From the NCBI GenBank assembly GCA_018399235.1, contig JAGYOX010000016.1, forward strand, positions 1 to 36,800: a DNA stretch of 36,800 bases, given 5' to 3'. A program made the position numbers and the translations under genes. This document shows positions 1 through 6,935 of this stretch, piece after piece. Source of the DNA: Desulfobacterales bacterium. GTDB taxonomy: Bacteria > Desulfobacterota > Desulfobacteria > Desulfobacterales > Desulfosalsimonadaceae. Under the pieces are notes generated by a model, which worked only from the letters and a program-made list of their open reading frames with translations, did not search any database and was not told the DNA's origin. Positions within the stretch are counted from its first letter, which is position 1. Every line of letters starts with the position of its first letter.

Positions 1-2
1 TT

Positions 3-1574
3 CCCAAGAATGTTGATAACCTTTTGAAGATGAAGGTCTTCATTGAAGACCCCAACGATGAGATGGTCCTTGAAGAAACATCCCAAGGCACACCAATTGA
101 TTGGGTGGTCACGTCGGGATCGCCCGACGGGGTCTACAAGATGGATATCTACATCTTGGTGTTAGACCCTGAGGCCACGGGCGACAAAGAGGATGAGGCC
201 ACCGGAGAGAAGGGCTTTCACAAAAGCGACAGCTTCCGGGTGATCAACCGGCAGATCGTCCCCAATAATGTTGATGTCCAGGAAGAAGAAAACACCCAGT
301 CGTTCTGGCAGGAAATCGGACAAAAGACACGGATGCTGGTAGCTACCGTAATGGATTGCTTTGTGACCGAAGCCCAAGCCGCGGATTTGAGGGCAGAGAG
401 TGCCAGCCCGTACCTAGTTTTTGACGATACTGATGATGAGTATCCAATACCTTCATATGATTGGTGGATTCAAACAGAAGGTGGAACAAGTGATTCAGAT
501 ACGAATAATCATTTTACAATATATGGAGTTTCAGAAGGCACATTAGCCGCTGTACCGATCATTATCCTGCGCCATGATGGCGGAGTCGATTCAAATTCTA
601 GCTCAATAGGCACCATGGTGGCTGACTATAATGGCGACATATACTTTGCCGATGGCGGTATGTTTTTTGACAGGAGTAAAGGATACCTCGCTATCGGCAG
701 AACAACTAATTTACTTGACGAGTTTACCGTTTGCGCCGTAAGCCCAGAAATCGCTTTATGGGACTCAACCGATGATCATGCGATGCACATCCAATTTAAT
801 GACGGTAAATTGGCCATTGAAGGGAACTTTTCTCAGCAGGATATAGTAGTGATCGATGAAAATGCCCCTGCAAATTCCCTGGTTATTGATGATACGGGAT
901 CGATAACAAACGACTGGTATGGCTCCAACTCAGGCGGAGACGGGCTGCGGACTTTAATGAACCTCCAGGCTAACAACACAGACTCAGGCGTGACATCGGA
1001 TGTCGGCTTTTCCTTGCTTAATGATAAAGAAGGATTCCAATGGAACTTCAGGACTTCTGAAGGCTCCCAGGGGATTGCCGCCACCAAACAGGGTACGGGG
1101 GGCGGTGAGTTTGTAATCAATAATTCAACATTGGATTATAGAAACGTATCCTTAAGCATGGGAAACGGCGCCTCCTGCTCATCCAGCGGCCAGTGGATCG
1201 ACGCCTCCAGCAGGGAGTATAAAGAGAATATAGACGCCCTCGGTACTGAAGAGGCGATGGAAACCTTTAAATCGCTTACCCCCGTAAAATACAGCTATAA
1301 AAACGATGACGATAAAGAGCTCAACGTCGGCTTCATTGCCGAAGAAGTACCCCAGTTGGTGGCGACAAAACATAGAAAGGGCATGAATTCCATGGAGGTC
1401 GTTGCCCTGCTGACCAAGGTTGTGCAAGAACAGCAAAATAAAATTCAGGTACAACAAAATGAAATTCAGACACAGCAAAAGAAAATCGATGAGATGCAAG
1501 AATACAAGAAGATGATAGAGGCGCTTAGCAAAAAAATAGAGAAAATTGAAAAAGTGAATTCGCTTCAACTATAG
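3..1574 (+). CDS. Surface/fibre-like protein with C-terminal S74 intramolecular chaperone domain (5' partial)
   Basis: The reading frame is open to the first base of the window, so the TTG at 24 is probably not the start and the N-terminus lies outside. About 523 residues are visible. The last ~120 (from about nt 1206) look like a Peptidase_S74 intramolecular chaperone domain: SSREYKENI at the expected self-cleavage serine, then GFIAEEVP and VVALLTKVVQEQQ. A coiled coil rich in Q, K and E (about 1420-1560) closes the protein. In this family the domain trimerises a beta-rich fibre and then cuts itself off before the serine. The middle is rich in Gly, Asp, Ser and Asn, as in beta-structured adhesins or tail fibres. 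No phage genes are nearby, so a cell-surface adhesin is the likelier reading; this is inference. The N-terminal part is not recognised. Confidence 0.8.
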   Translation, partial: PKNVDNLLKMKVFIEDPNDEMVLEETSQGTPIDWVVTSGSPDGVYKMDIYILVLDPEATGDKEDEATGEKGFHKSDSFRVINRQIVPNNVDVQEEENTQSFWQEIGQKTRMLVATVMDCFVTEAQAADLRAESASPYLVFDDTDDEYPIPSYDWWIQTEGGTSDSDTNNHFTIYGVSEGTLAAVPIIILRHDGGVDSNSSSIGTMVADYNGDIYFADGGMFFDRSKGYLAIGRTTNLLDEFTVCAVSPEIALWDSTDDHAMHIQFNDGKLAIEGNFSQQDIVVIDENAPANSLVIDDTGSITNDWYGSNSGGDGLRTLMNLQANNTDSGVTSDVGFSLLNDKEGFQWNFRTSEGSQGIAATKQGTGGGEFVINNSTLDYRNVSLSMGNGASCSSSGQWIDASSREYKENIDALGTEEAMETFKSLTPVKYSYKNDDDKELNVGFIAEEVPQLVATKHRKGMNSMEVVALLTKVVQEQQNKIQVQQNEIQTQQKKIDEMQEYKKMIEALSKKIEKIEKVNSLQL

Positions 1575-1688
1575 AGATTATAGGTTCATAAGACAGCTAT
1601 TTTAGACTGAGCGTGCCGATTCAAGTGGGAAATAGCGGATATCATTTATCTTCTTTTAACGCCCCTTACTCTATTGTGGAGCCAACAT

Positions 1689-1758
1689 AATAGGCAGGGG
1701 GTTAAATGTATGGCAAGAGTCCAGTAAAGAATGCTTGCCACTATCCTGCCCTGCTATT
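1689..1758. repeat. Nested inverted repeat in the intergenic region after the S74 gene
   Basis: Two nested stems can be read. The outer stem pairs AATA/GCAGGG (1689-1699, one bulged G) with CCCTGC/TATT (1749-1758). The inner stem pairs TGGCAAG (1711-1717) with CTTGCCA (1734-1740). No T-run follows, so it is not a standard terminator. It may stabilise the 3' end of the S74 mRNA or be a small structured RNA. Apart from this, I see nothing gene-like in 1575-1848. Confidence 0.4.
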
Positions 1759-1848
1759 TGAAGTAGGGAATCAGGACTGTAAAAAGGCCACTGTCACCTA
1801 TCCTTTAAAAACATAAAACACAAAATCTTGATTATGATTTAAAAGATT

Positions 1849-1876
1849 TTGACAAAGACTTTTTTCGCAGTATTAT
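1849..1876 (+). promoter_or_regulatory. Sigma-70-type promoter of the riboswitch transcript
   Basis: A perfect -35 box TTGACA (1849-1854) is followed after 16 bases by a TATTAT -10 box (1871-1876). This predicts a start near 1883, just upstream of the riboswitch aptamer. The match is close and the placement fits, so the riboswitch transcript most likely begins here and not in the S74 gene. Confidence 0.65.
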
Positions 1877-1883
1877 AAAATAT

Positions 1884-1953
1884 ATGAAAAAGTCAAACCA
1901 ATCGTGAGATTGGGACGGAAAGTTACGGATCTTTCCAAGACAGCCGGACTGCC
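1884..1953 (+). ncRNA. GEMM-I class cyclic-dinucleotide riboswitch aptamer (c-di-GMP-I or cGAMP variant)
   Basis: The sequence carries the GEMM-I landmarks in order. CAAACC (1894-1899) is followed by a hairpin AAUC-GUGA-GAUU with a GNRA tetraloop, then GGGACGGAAAG (1912-1922). A second arm follows, UCUU-UCC-AAGA, closed by ACAGCCGGACUGCC (1940-1953). The order, the GNRA loop and the conserved GGGACG-AAAG and ACAGCCGG blocks match the family as I know it, especially versions from deltaproteobacteria. Some of those (GEMM-Ib, described in Geobacter) bind 3',3'-cGAMP and not c-di-GMP. I cannot place the discriminating nucleotide (position 20 of the Vc2 aptamer) by eye, so the ligand is left open. 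A strong promoter lies just upstream and an overlapping terminator just downstream. Confidence 0.85.
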
Positions 1954-1980
1954 TTTTTTACAGGCGTTCCGGCTTGTTAT
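1942..1980 (+). terminator. Riboswitch expression platform: terminator hairpin sharing the aptamer's 3' strand
   Basis: AGCCGGA-C-UGCC (1942-1953), which is the 3' strand of the aptamer, can pair with GGCG-U-UCCGGCU (1963-1974). The U-rich stretch UUGUUAUUUG follows. Because these bases cannot serve aptamer and hairpin together, ligand binding should prevent the hairpin and turn transcription on. A run of six T (1954-1959) directly after the aptamer sits in the loop of this hairpin; if the aptamer stem itself ended transcription there, the sign would be reversed. The on-switch reading is preferred. Confidence 0.6.
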
Positions 1981-2265
1981 TTGTCTCGAAATTCATCAAG
2001 ACTGATATGTATTTCCTCATGAAACTGATGATTCCGAACTCAACGCCGCCCAAGATAGCTTATCTGTTCATTAAGGGCAAGACTTCTTCTGTGATTAGGC
2101 TCTCCAGTTATCCATATCGATTAGATGCCGAAAACGTTTGTATAGTCTTGCTTTGCTGTTGGAAGAATGGCGCTGTACTTTGGATGATTAACAATTAAGG
2201 CGGGGTTGTCCAGAGTTTAAATAGTGCTCGCTTTAATCATTAACCATAAACAAAGGAGGTTTTTC
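1981..2265 (+). other. Long leader between riboswitch and the first secreted-protein gene
   Basis: About 285 bases separate the riboswitch terminator from the next convincing start codon. A 63-codon frame from ATG 2007 (74 codons from a TTG at 1974) ends at 2198. It has no ribosome binding site and no recognisable product, so I do not call it a gene. No second promoter or terminator is obvious. The stretch is best described as the 5' untranslated leader of the gene at 2266. Confidence 0.4.
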
Positions 2266-2895
2266 ATGAAAAAACTTATCGGTTTATTTTTAATGCTGGC
2301 ATTTATTTTTGCGGGGATTTATGGGCCATCAACGGCATATGGATTTGAAGAAAAGATTTACATGTTCCAGACCATGGATGATCCAGCAGTACCATATGAC
2401 CCGGCAGTTCTTGAACGGGCGCCTTTTTGGAATGATGAATGGGATTCATCAAATCCTCCATCGAATTTTGAAGCAGGGGATGTCGTCGTGCCTCTGGGGG
2501 CAAGCCTCTGGGCGGTTAATACCCGATGCAAGGATGGCAAGATAGTCAAGGAAAAGGTTCGCCAAATCGGCACAGGGACTGCGGTGGCCGTAATTGCGCA
2601 AGGTTCGGAGTTCGTTCCCTTTGAATCGGCTCCATTTTATATTGAGGCGAGTGTGGATGGTTTGGACTTTACGGCTTGCGGAGAATGCATTGTGACAAAT
2701 AATTTTTTACCAATGGAGTTCATGGGTGAACCCTATTGGGGAATAGTTTTGGTTGGCTGTAACCTTATCGTGGAGCCCGATCCGGAAAGGGGTATTATAG
2801 GCGGCAGTGCCATCAGTAATTCAGTGTTTAAGATGCTCCCCAATCCTTTATACCAAACCGGATCCTTCTGGACCCTGCGTCTACTTACAGAATAA
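2266..2895 (+). CDS. Secreted protein of unknown function, probable riboswitch target
   Basis: 209 residues. The start at 2266 follows an excellent ribosome binding site (AAAGGAGG, 2253-2260); the frame opens further upstream but only the 2266 start has this site and a proper signal peptide. The N-terminus MKKLIGLFLMLAFIFAG with a likely cleavage after STAYG marks export by Sec. The mature part holds four cysteines (NTRC, TACGEC, VGC), which could form two disulfides in the periplasm or outside the cell, and many aromatic and acidic residues. I do not recognise the family. It is the first gene after the GEMM-I riboswitch and is followed by a strong terminator, so it seems to be the sole target of that switch. 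This is inference from position. Confidence 0.8.
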   Translation: MKKLIGLFLMLAFIFAGIYGPSTAYGFEEKIYMFQTMDDPAVPYDPAVLERAPFWNDEWDSSNPPSNFEAGDVVVPLGASLWAVNTRCKDGKIVKEKVRQIGTGTAVAVIAQGSEFVPFESAPFYIEASVDGLDFTACGECIVTNNFLPMEFMGEPYWGIVLVGCNLIVEPDPERGIIGGSAISNSVFKMLPNPLYQTGSFWTLRLLTE

Positions 2896-2915
2896 TTCAA
2901 GCAGAAACATTTACA

Positions 2916-2949
2916 AATAAGCTTCGGTCATAACCGAAGCTTATTTATT
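2916..2949 (+). terminator. Rho-independent terminator after the secreted-protein gene
   Basis: A perfect 13-bp hairpin, AATAAGCTTCGGT (2916-2928) and its complement (2933-2945) around the loop CATA, continues into TTATTTATTG. It ends the riboswitch transcript and, being symmetrical, separates it from the next secreted-protein gene. Confidence 0.8.
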
Positions 2950-3011
2950 GAAAAACCGGGGCAGGGCATCTCAACTAAAATAAACCGAATTAACCTTAAT
3001 AGCTATTAAAA

Positions 3012-3040
3012 TTCTTATTAAGTGAACCATTAAATAAAAT
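3012..3040 (+). promoter_or_regulatory. Possible promoter of the second secreted-protein gene
   Basis: TTCTTA (3012-3017) and TAAAAT (3035-3040) are 17 bases apart. The -10 box is good and the -35 box is poor. A 14-bp palindrome TTAATAGCTATTAA (2996-3009) lies just upstream and could be a regulator site. Since a terminator precedes this gene, a promoter of its own is expected here. Confidence 0.35.
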
Positions 3041-3085
3041 AAGCATTACAAAAAAACTTTTCCCAAAAAACGATGGAGGTGAGTC

Positions 3086-3604
3086 ATGAAAAAGTCTCTA
3101 TTTTTATTAATTTTATCTTTATTAATTATTGGAACAACTGCGGCTTACGCTGAAATGGATATAAGCTTGGAAAAGGTGATCACAGAAATAACGCCAATAT
3201 TCATGGAAGGCCACCAAGGCGAAATGGAATGGTTTGAAGGTTATAATTTCTCTGGAAATATTATTTTTGAAAATAATAAAATTGGTGAATTTTCAGCTAA
3301 GCTTACTCTTTTGAATCCTCCCATGATAATTTCCGAGCGTTATGAAGAAGGCTTTGTTATATTTGAACATGTAATCAAAGGGCTGGGCAGGTTTGAGTCC
3401 TATGCGCAGGCAACGGCTTTTGGAGCTATGGGAGCTGCTGATACAGGACAAATAATGTTTGGCTATCATGGTAGTATAGCTAATGGTTCTGATTCACTTT
3501 CTGGGATTGCAGGTCTAACCTCAGGGTGTGGGACCTTTAATATTTTTACTTTAAAGGGTAGTTCAAAGGAAATGTTGTCATACACTTTCGAATCAGTCGA
3601 ATAG
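3086..3604 (+). CDS. Small secreted protein of unknown function
   Basis: 172 residues; ATG at 3086 follows GGAGGTGA (3075-3082). The signal peptide MKKSLFLLILSLLIIGTTAAYA is clear, with an AYA cleavage site. The mature protein is about 150 residues, with a glycine- and serine-rich C-terminal half and a single cysteine (SGCGTF). There are no membrane segments after the signal peptide. The coding sequence is distinctly richer in A and T than the housekeeping genes of the window, as is the whole 1600-4300 stretch. I do not recognise the family. It may work with the other secreted protein upstream, but only proximity supports this. Confidence 0.75.
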   Translation: MKKSLFLLILSLLIIGTTAAYAEMDISLEKVITEITPIFMEGHQGEMEWFEGYNFSGNIIFENNKIGEFSAKLTLLNPPMIISERYEEGFVIFEHVIKGLGRFESYAQATAFGAMGAADTGQIMFGYHGSIANGSDSLSGIAGLTSGCGTFNIFTLKGSSKEMLSYTFESVE

Positions 3605-3633
3605 TAGATTTTCCTATTAAATCACTGTTGAGC

Positions 3634-3672
3634 AACGGAATAATAAAGATTTTTGCCCTATTCATTCCGTTT
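3634..3672. terminator. Weak hairpin between converging genes
   Basis: AACGGAAT (3634-3641) pairs with ATTCCGTT about 24 bases later, with a T-run inside the loop and none after it. It lies in the 176-base gap between two converging genes and could help end either transcript. The pairing is short, so confidence is low. Confidence 0.3.
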
Positions 3673-3780
3673 ATACATCCCATGAAATACTTGAAAGTTA
3701 TCGTATCACCCATCGTAACACAATAGTCGGAGGATCAAAATTTATTCGTTTTTATAGTATTATAAAAAAGAAAAGGGGGG

Positions 3781-4284
3781 TTATGCAATCATGAACCGCA
3801 TTTCTTCAGTATCAGTAACCCTTTCTTTGATAATTGATGTGTCCACATCAGCTTGAATATAGTCGGAAAGCAGGTCAATAGTATTGGCGAGCTGGGATTC
3901 AGGGTAAAAATTGAAGTCACGAAGGGATTTGTAAAATCGGGTAAAAATTTCCGGCTGGGTTCGGACAAATACTTTATGGTTGTGGGAAATTCCAAAATAT
4001 CGGGCGAAGTGATGAACAAGCAGGTAGAAGCAGACGGCTGAGAAAAACTTTGTGTTCGGCTGTTTATGGAGTTCCGGATAAAAACGGATAATTTCAATTC
4101 TGCGGGCAAAGCGATTCAGGGAAATTACCAGATTTTGCGAAATTTCTTCATCATTCGCCCGATCAACCAGGAAATATTCAATGCAGTCGCCTTCCGCCAG
4201 GTAGGTGATGGCATAGCAGTCCAGTAACCCCGGGAGGGTTTGCCGGATGAATTCGGATGTGGCAGAGGCCGCAGAAGTCTGCAT
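3781..4284 (-). CDS. Conserved-looking hypothetical protein, 167 aa
   Basis: 167 residues, start at 4284 with AGAGGA about ten bases upstream. The protein is soluble and has no signal peptide. Its middle part is rich in aromatic and basic residues (FYLLVHHFARYFG, FTRFYKSLRDFNFYPE). The sequence LVDRANDEEISQNLVISLNRFARRIEIIRFYPEL resembles a small alpha/beta fold, but I cannot name a family. The gene stands alone, 163 bases downstream of the aconitase gene on the same strand, and may be read through from it. I see no good promoter in between. The even codon use and lack of overlap with a better frame support a real gene. Confidence 0.65.
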   Translation of the reverse strand: MQTSAASATSEFIRQTLPGLLDCYAITYLAEGDCIEYFLVDRANDEEISQNLVISLNRFARRIEIIRFYPELHKQPNTKFFSAVCFYLLVHHFARYFGISHNHKVFVRTQPEIFTRFYKSLRDFNFYPESQLANTIDLLSDYIQADVDTSIIKERVTDTEEMRFMIA

Positions 4285-4447
4285 GAGGCCGTATCCTCTA
4301 ATAAATTAGTTGACGTCAATACAGGCCTCGATGTAGGTTATTGGCAAAGCGGCAAAGGTATGTCTGTCAAACAGCGGTTAATAAAAGCGGTTTACGTTTA
4401 TCGAAAAATGGTCAAGGGCGGCTGAATATACTGGTTGAATGGATTTT

Positions 4448-6919
4448 TCAAGAGATTTTTTCTTTTACCAGGCCCATGTATTCATTTTTTTCGGGTATTC
4501 GGCCGAGAATGGCGCAAACCGCCGCCAACGGTGCGGATCCGAGGTAGACCGAGGTATTGTCGCCCAGTCGGTTTGGAAAATTGCGGGTCGAGGTGGAAAC
4601 CACAGTGGTGTTATCCGCCGCTCTTGCCTGATTGCCCATACACAGGGAACAGCCCGGCGTCTCGATTCTGGCGCCGGCGGCACCGAAGATACTGTAATCT
4701 CCGTTTTCTTTTAATTGAAGGGCATCTATGCGGGTGGCGGGGGCGATCCAGAGCCTTGTGGTCAGGTTTTTATGGCCGTCGAGGATGGCGGCCGCGGTTC
4801 GGTAATGATCTATATTGGTCATGCAGGACCCGATAAACACCTCCTGTACCGGCGTTCCGGCCACATCACTCAATTTCCTTACATCATCCGGGTCATTGGG
4901 GCAGGCCAGCAGCGGCTCGGTAATGTCGGACAGGTTAACCTTGATATCCGCCGAATACTCCACGTCCGAATCACGTTCCAGCAGTTGCGGGACCTCCAGC
5001 CATTCCTCCATCTGGCGGATGCGACGCTCAAGGGTATGAGCATCGCCGTAATTATTACGGATCAATCTATTTAAAATGGCGGTATTTTCTTTTATGAATG
5101 CTTTTACGGCGTCTATATCAAGCGCTATTGTAGCGGCGGCCGCCGATCGTTCCGCTGATGAGTTGGCCAGTTCATAGGCGCTGTCAACGGTTAAGCCAGG
5201 GAACCCTTCAAATTCAATAATCCGCCCGGAAAAAATATTTTTTTTACCTGTTTTTTCGACTGTCAGCATTCCCTGATCGATGGCCGCATAGGGAACCGCG
5301 TTGACCACATCCCGAACGGTGATACCTGGCAGGAGGCTTCCGGTAAAGGAGACCCGAACGGATTCCGGCATGTCCAGCGGCATGATGCCCAAGGCGGCGG
5401 CAAACGCCACAAGTCCGGAGCCTGCGGGGAAACTAATGCCGATGGGGAAACGGGTGTGCGAGTCTCCACCGGTACCCACCGTATCCGGAAGGACCATGCG
5501 GTTTAACCACGAATGAATAATCCCGTCGCCCGGGTATAATGCGACACCCCCCCGGCTTTTGATGAATTCATGCAGGCTTTTTTGCATTTCCACATCCACC
5601 CGTTTTGGATAGGCGGCCGTATGGCAGAAAGACTGCATCACCAGGTCCGCATTGAATTTCATACAGGCCAGCTCGGATAACTCGTCCCGCGTCATGGGGC
5701 CGGTGGTATCCTGGGAACCCACTGTGGCGATTTTAGGCTCGCAGTAGGCGCCGGGGCGGATACCGGCAAGGCCGCACGCCCGGCCCACTATTTTTTGGGC
5801 AAGCGTGTAGCCTTTGCCCGTATTTTTTGGCTCAACGGGCTGTTTAAAAACATTCGACGCATTAAGCCCTCTTGTTTTGCGCGTCTTATTGGTTAGGGTG
5901 CGGCCGATAATAAGCGGAATCCGTCCGCCGGCACGGACCTCGTCCAAAAGGAGGCTGGTTTTAAACTGAAACCGGGCAAGCTCGGCGCCGGTTTCCTTGC
6001 TCAGGATTCTACCCGTATAAGGCTGGATTTCAATAGTATCACCGGTATTAAGGCGGGCAGTGTCGCATTCAATGGGCATCGCACCGGCGTCTTCCAGGGA
6101 ATTATAGAAGATGGGCGCGATTTTTCCGCCCAGCACCACGCCGCCGCGCCGCTTGTTGGGCACATGGGGGATATCCTCGCCGATATGCCAGATCAGGGAA
6201 TTGGCTGCGGATTTTCTGGATGATCCGGTCCCCACCACGTCGCCTGCGAATGCGAGGGGATAGCCCTTTTGTTTCAATCGCCGGATCGTCTCCATCGGCT
6301 GGTCCATGCGATGCTGGAGCATGCTTAATGCATGAAGCGGGATATCCGGACGGCTCCAGGCCTCGCTGGCAGGCGAGAAATCATCGGTATTGATCTCGCC
6401 GGACACCTTAAACACGGTCAGGGCGATGGACTCCGGGACTTCCGGTTTGTTCGTGAACCAGCGCGCCTCTGCCCAGGCATCAATGACCTGCCTGGTATGG
6501 GGATTGGCACCGGCTTTCTCATAAATCTCGTCAAAGGCGTCAAAGACGAGAATGGTTTCTGAAAGCGCTTTGGCTGCGTCAGGGGCGAGTTTGTCATCAT
6601 CCAGAAGTTTAATCAGCGGATCGATATTGTAGCCGCCGCCCATGGTGCCCAGCCAGAAAACAGCGGTTTGGGGGGAGATCAAAGGGGATTTGATCTCACG
6701 GCATGCAATTTTAAAAAGGAAGTCCGCTTTCACCTCGGCGGCCGGATCCACGCCTGCCGGGACGCGGCTTTTGATCAACTCCACCAAAAGGGCGGTATCA
6801 TGGTCTTCCGGGGTTATCAGCAGTTTTGTAAGCGCTTCAACCTGATTTTTATTCAAGGGCTTTGGCGGTATGCCCATGCCTTCGCGCTCCGCCTTGTGCG
6901 CCAAATAGGTATCCAGCAT
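4448..6919 (-). CDS. acnB: Aconitate hydratase B
   Basis: 823 residues. It interconverts citrate and isocitrate in the cytoplasm. The order of domains is that of AcnB: an N-terminal HEAT-like region (MLDTYLAHKAER onwards), the swivel domain (VFKVSGEINTDDFSPA; GDVVGTGSSRKSAANS) ahead of the catalytic domains. The 4Fe-4S ligands are C699 (VFIGSCMTN) and C757/C760 (PGCSLCMGNQ). DTVGTGGDSHTRFPIG is also intact. It is slightly shorter than the E. coli enzyme (865 aa), mainly at the C-terminus. The frame opens earlier, but MLDTYL is the family N-terminus and AAGGA lies eight bases upstream. The gene follows the FadH-like gene by 16 bases, so the two are co-transcribed, probably under the TetR regulator at 9375. 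Confidence 0.97.
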   Translation of the reverse strand: MLDTYLAHKAEREGMGIPPKPLNKNQVEALTKLLITPEDHDTALLVELIKSRVPAGVDPAAEVKADFLFKIACREIKSPLISPQTAVFWLGTMGGGYNIDPLIKLLDDDKLAPDAAKALSETILVFDAFDEIYEKAGANPHTRQVIDAWAEARWFTNKPEVPESIALTVFKVSGEINTDDFSPASEAWSRPDIPLHALSMLQHRMDQPMETIRRLKQKGYPLAFAGDVVGTGSSRKSAANSLIWHIGEDIPHVPNKRRGGVVLGGKIAPIFYNSLEDAGAMPIECDTARLNTGDTIEIQPYTGRILSKETGAELARFQFKTSLLLDEVRAGGRIPLIIGRTLTNKTRKTRGLNASNVFKQPVEPKNTGKGYTLAQKIVGRACGLAGIRPGAYCEPKIATVGSQDTTGPMTRDELSELACMKFNADLVMQSFCHTAAYPKRVDVEMQKSLHEFIKSRGGVALYPGDGIIHSWLNRMVLPDTVGTGGDSHTRFPIGISFPAGSGLVAFAAALGIMPLDMPESVRVSFTGSLLPGITVRDVVNAVPYAAIDQGMLTVEKTGKKNIFSGRIIEFEGFPGLTVDSAYELANSSAERSAAAATIALDIDAVKAFIKENTAILNRLIRNNYGDAHTLERRIRQMEEWLEVPQLLERDSDVEYSADIKVNLSDITEPLLACPNDPDDVRKLSDVAGTPVQEVFIGSCMTNIDHYRTAAAILDGHKNLTTRLWIAPATRIDALQLKENGDYSIFGAAGARIETPGCSLCMGNQARAADNTTVVSTSTRNFPNRLGDNTSVYLGSAPLAAVCAILGRIPEKNEYMGLVKEKIS

Positions 6920-6935
6920 TGATCCAGTCCTTACC

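Noticed and set aside
1-1574. Prophage tail-fibre gene as evidence of a prophage
   Set aside because: The S74 domain occurs in phages, but no capsid, tail, integrase or lysis gene is in the window.
1974-2198. 74-codon forward frame in the riboswitch leader
   Set aside because: It begins at a TTG inside the terminator stem, neither it nor the inner ATG 2007 has a ribosome binding site, and the product resembles nothing known.
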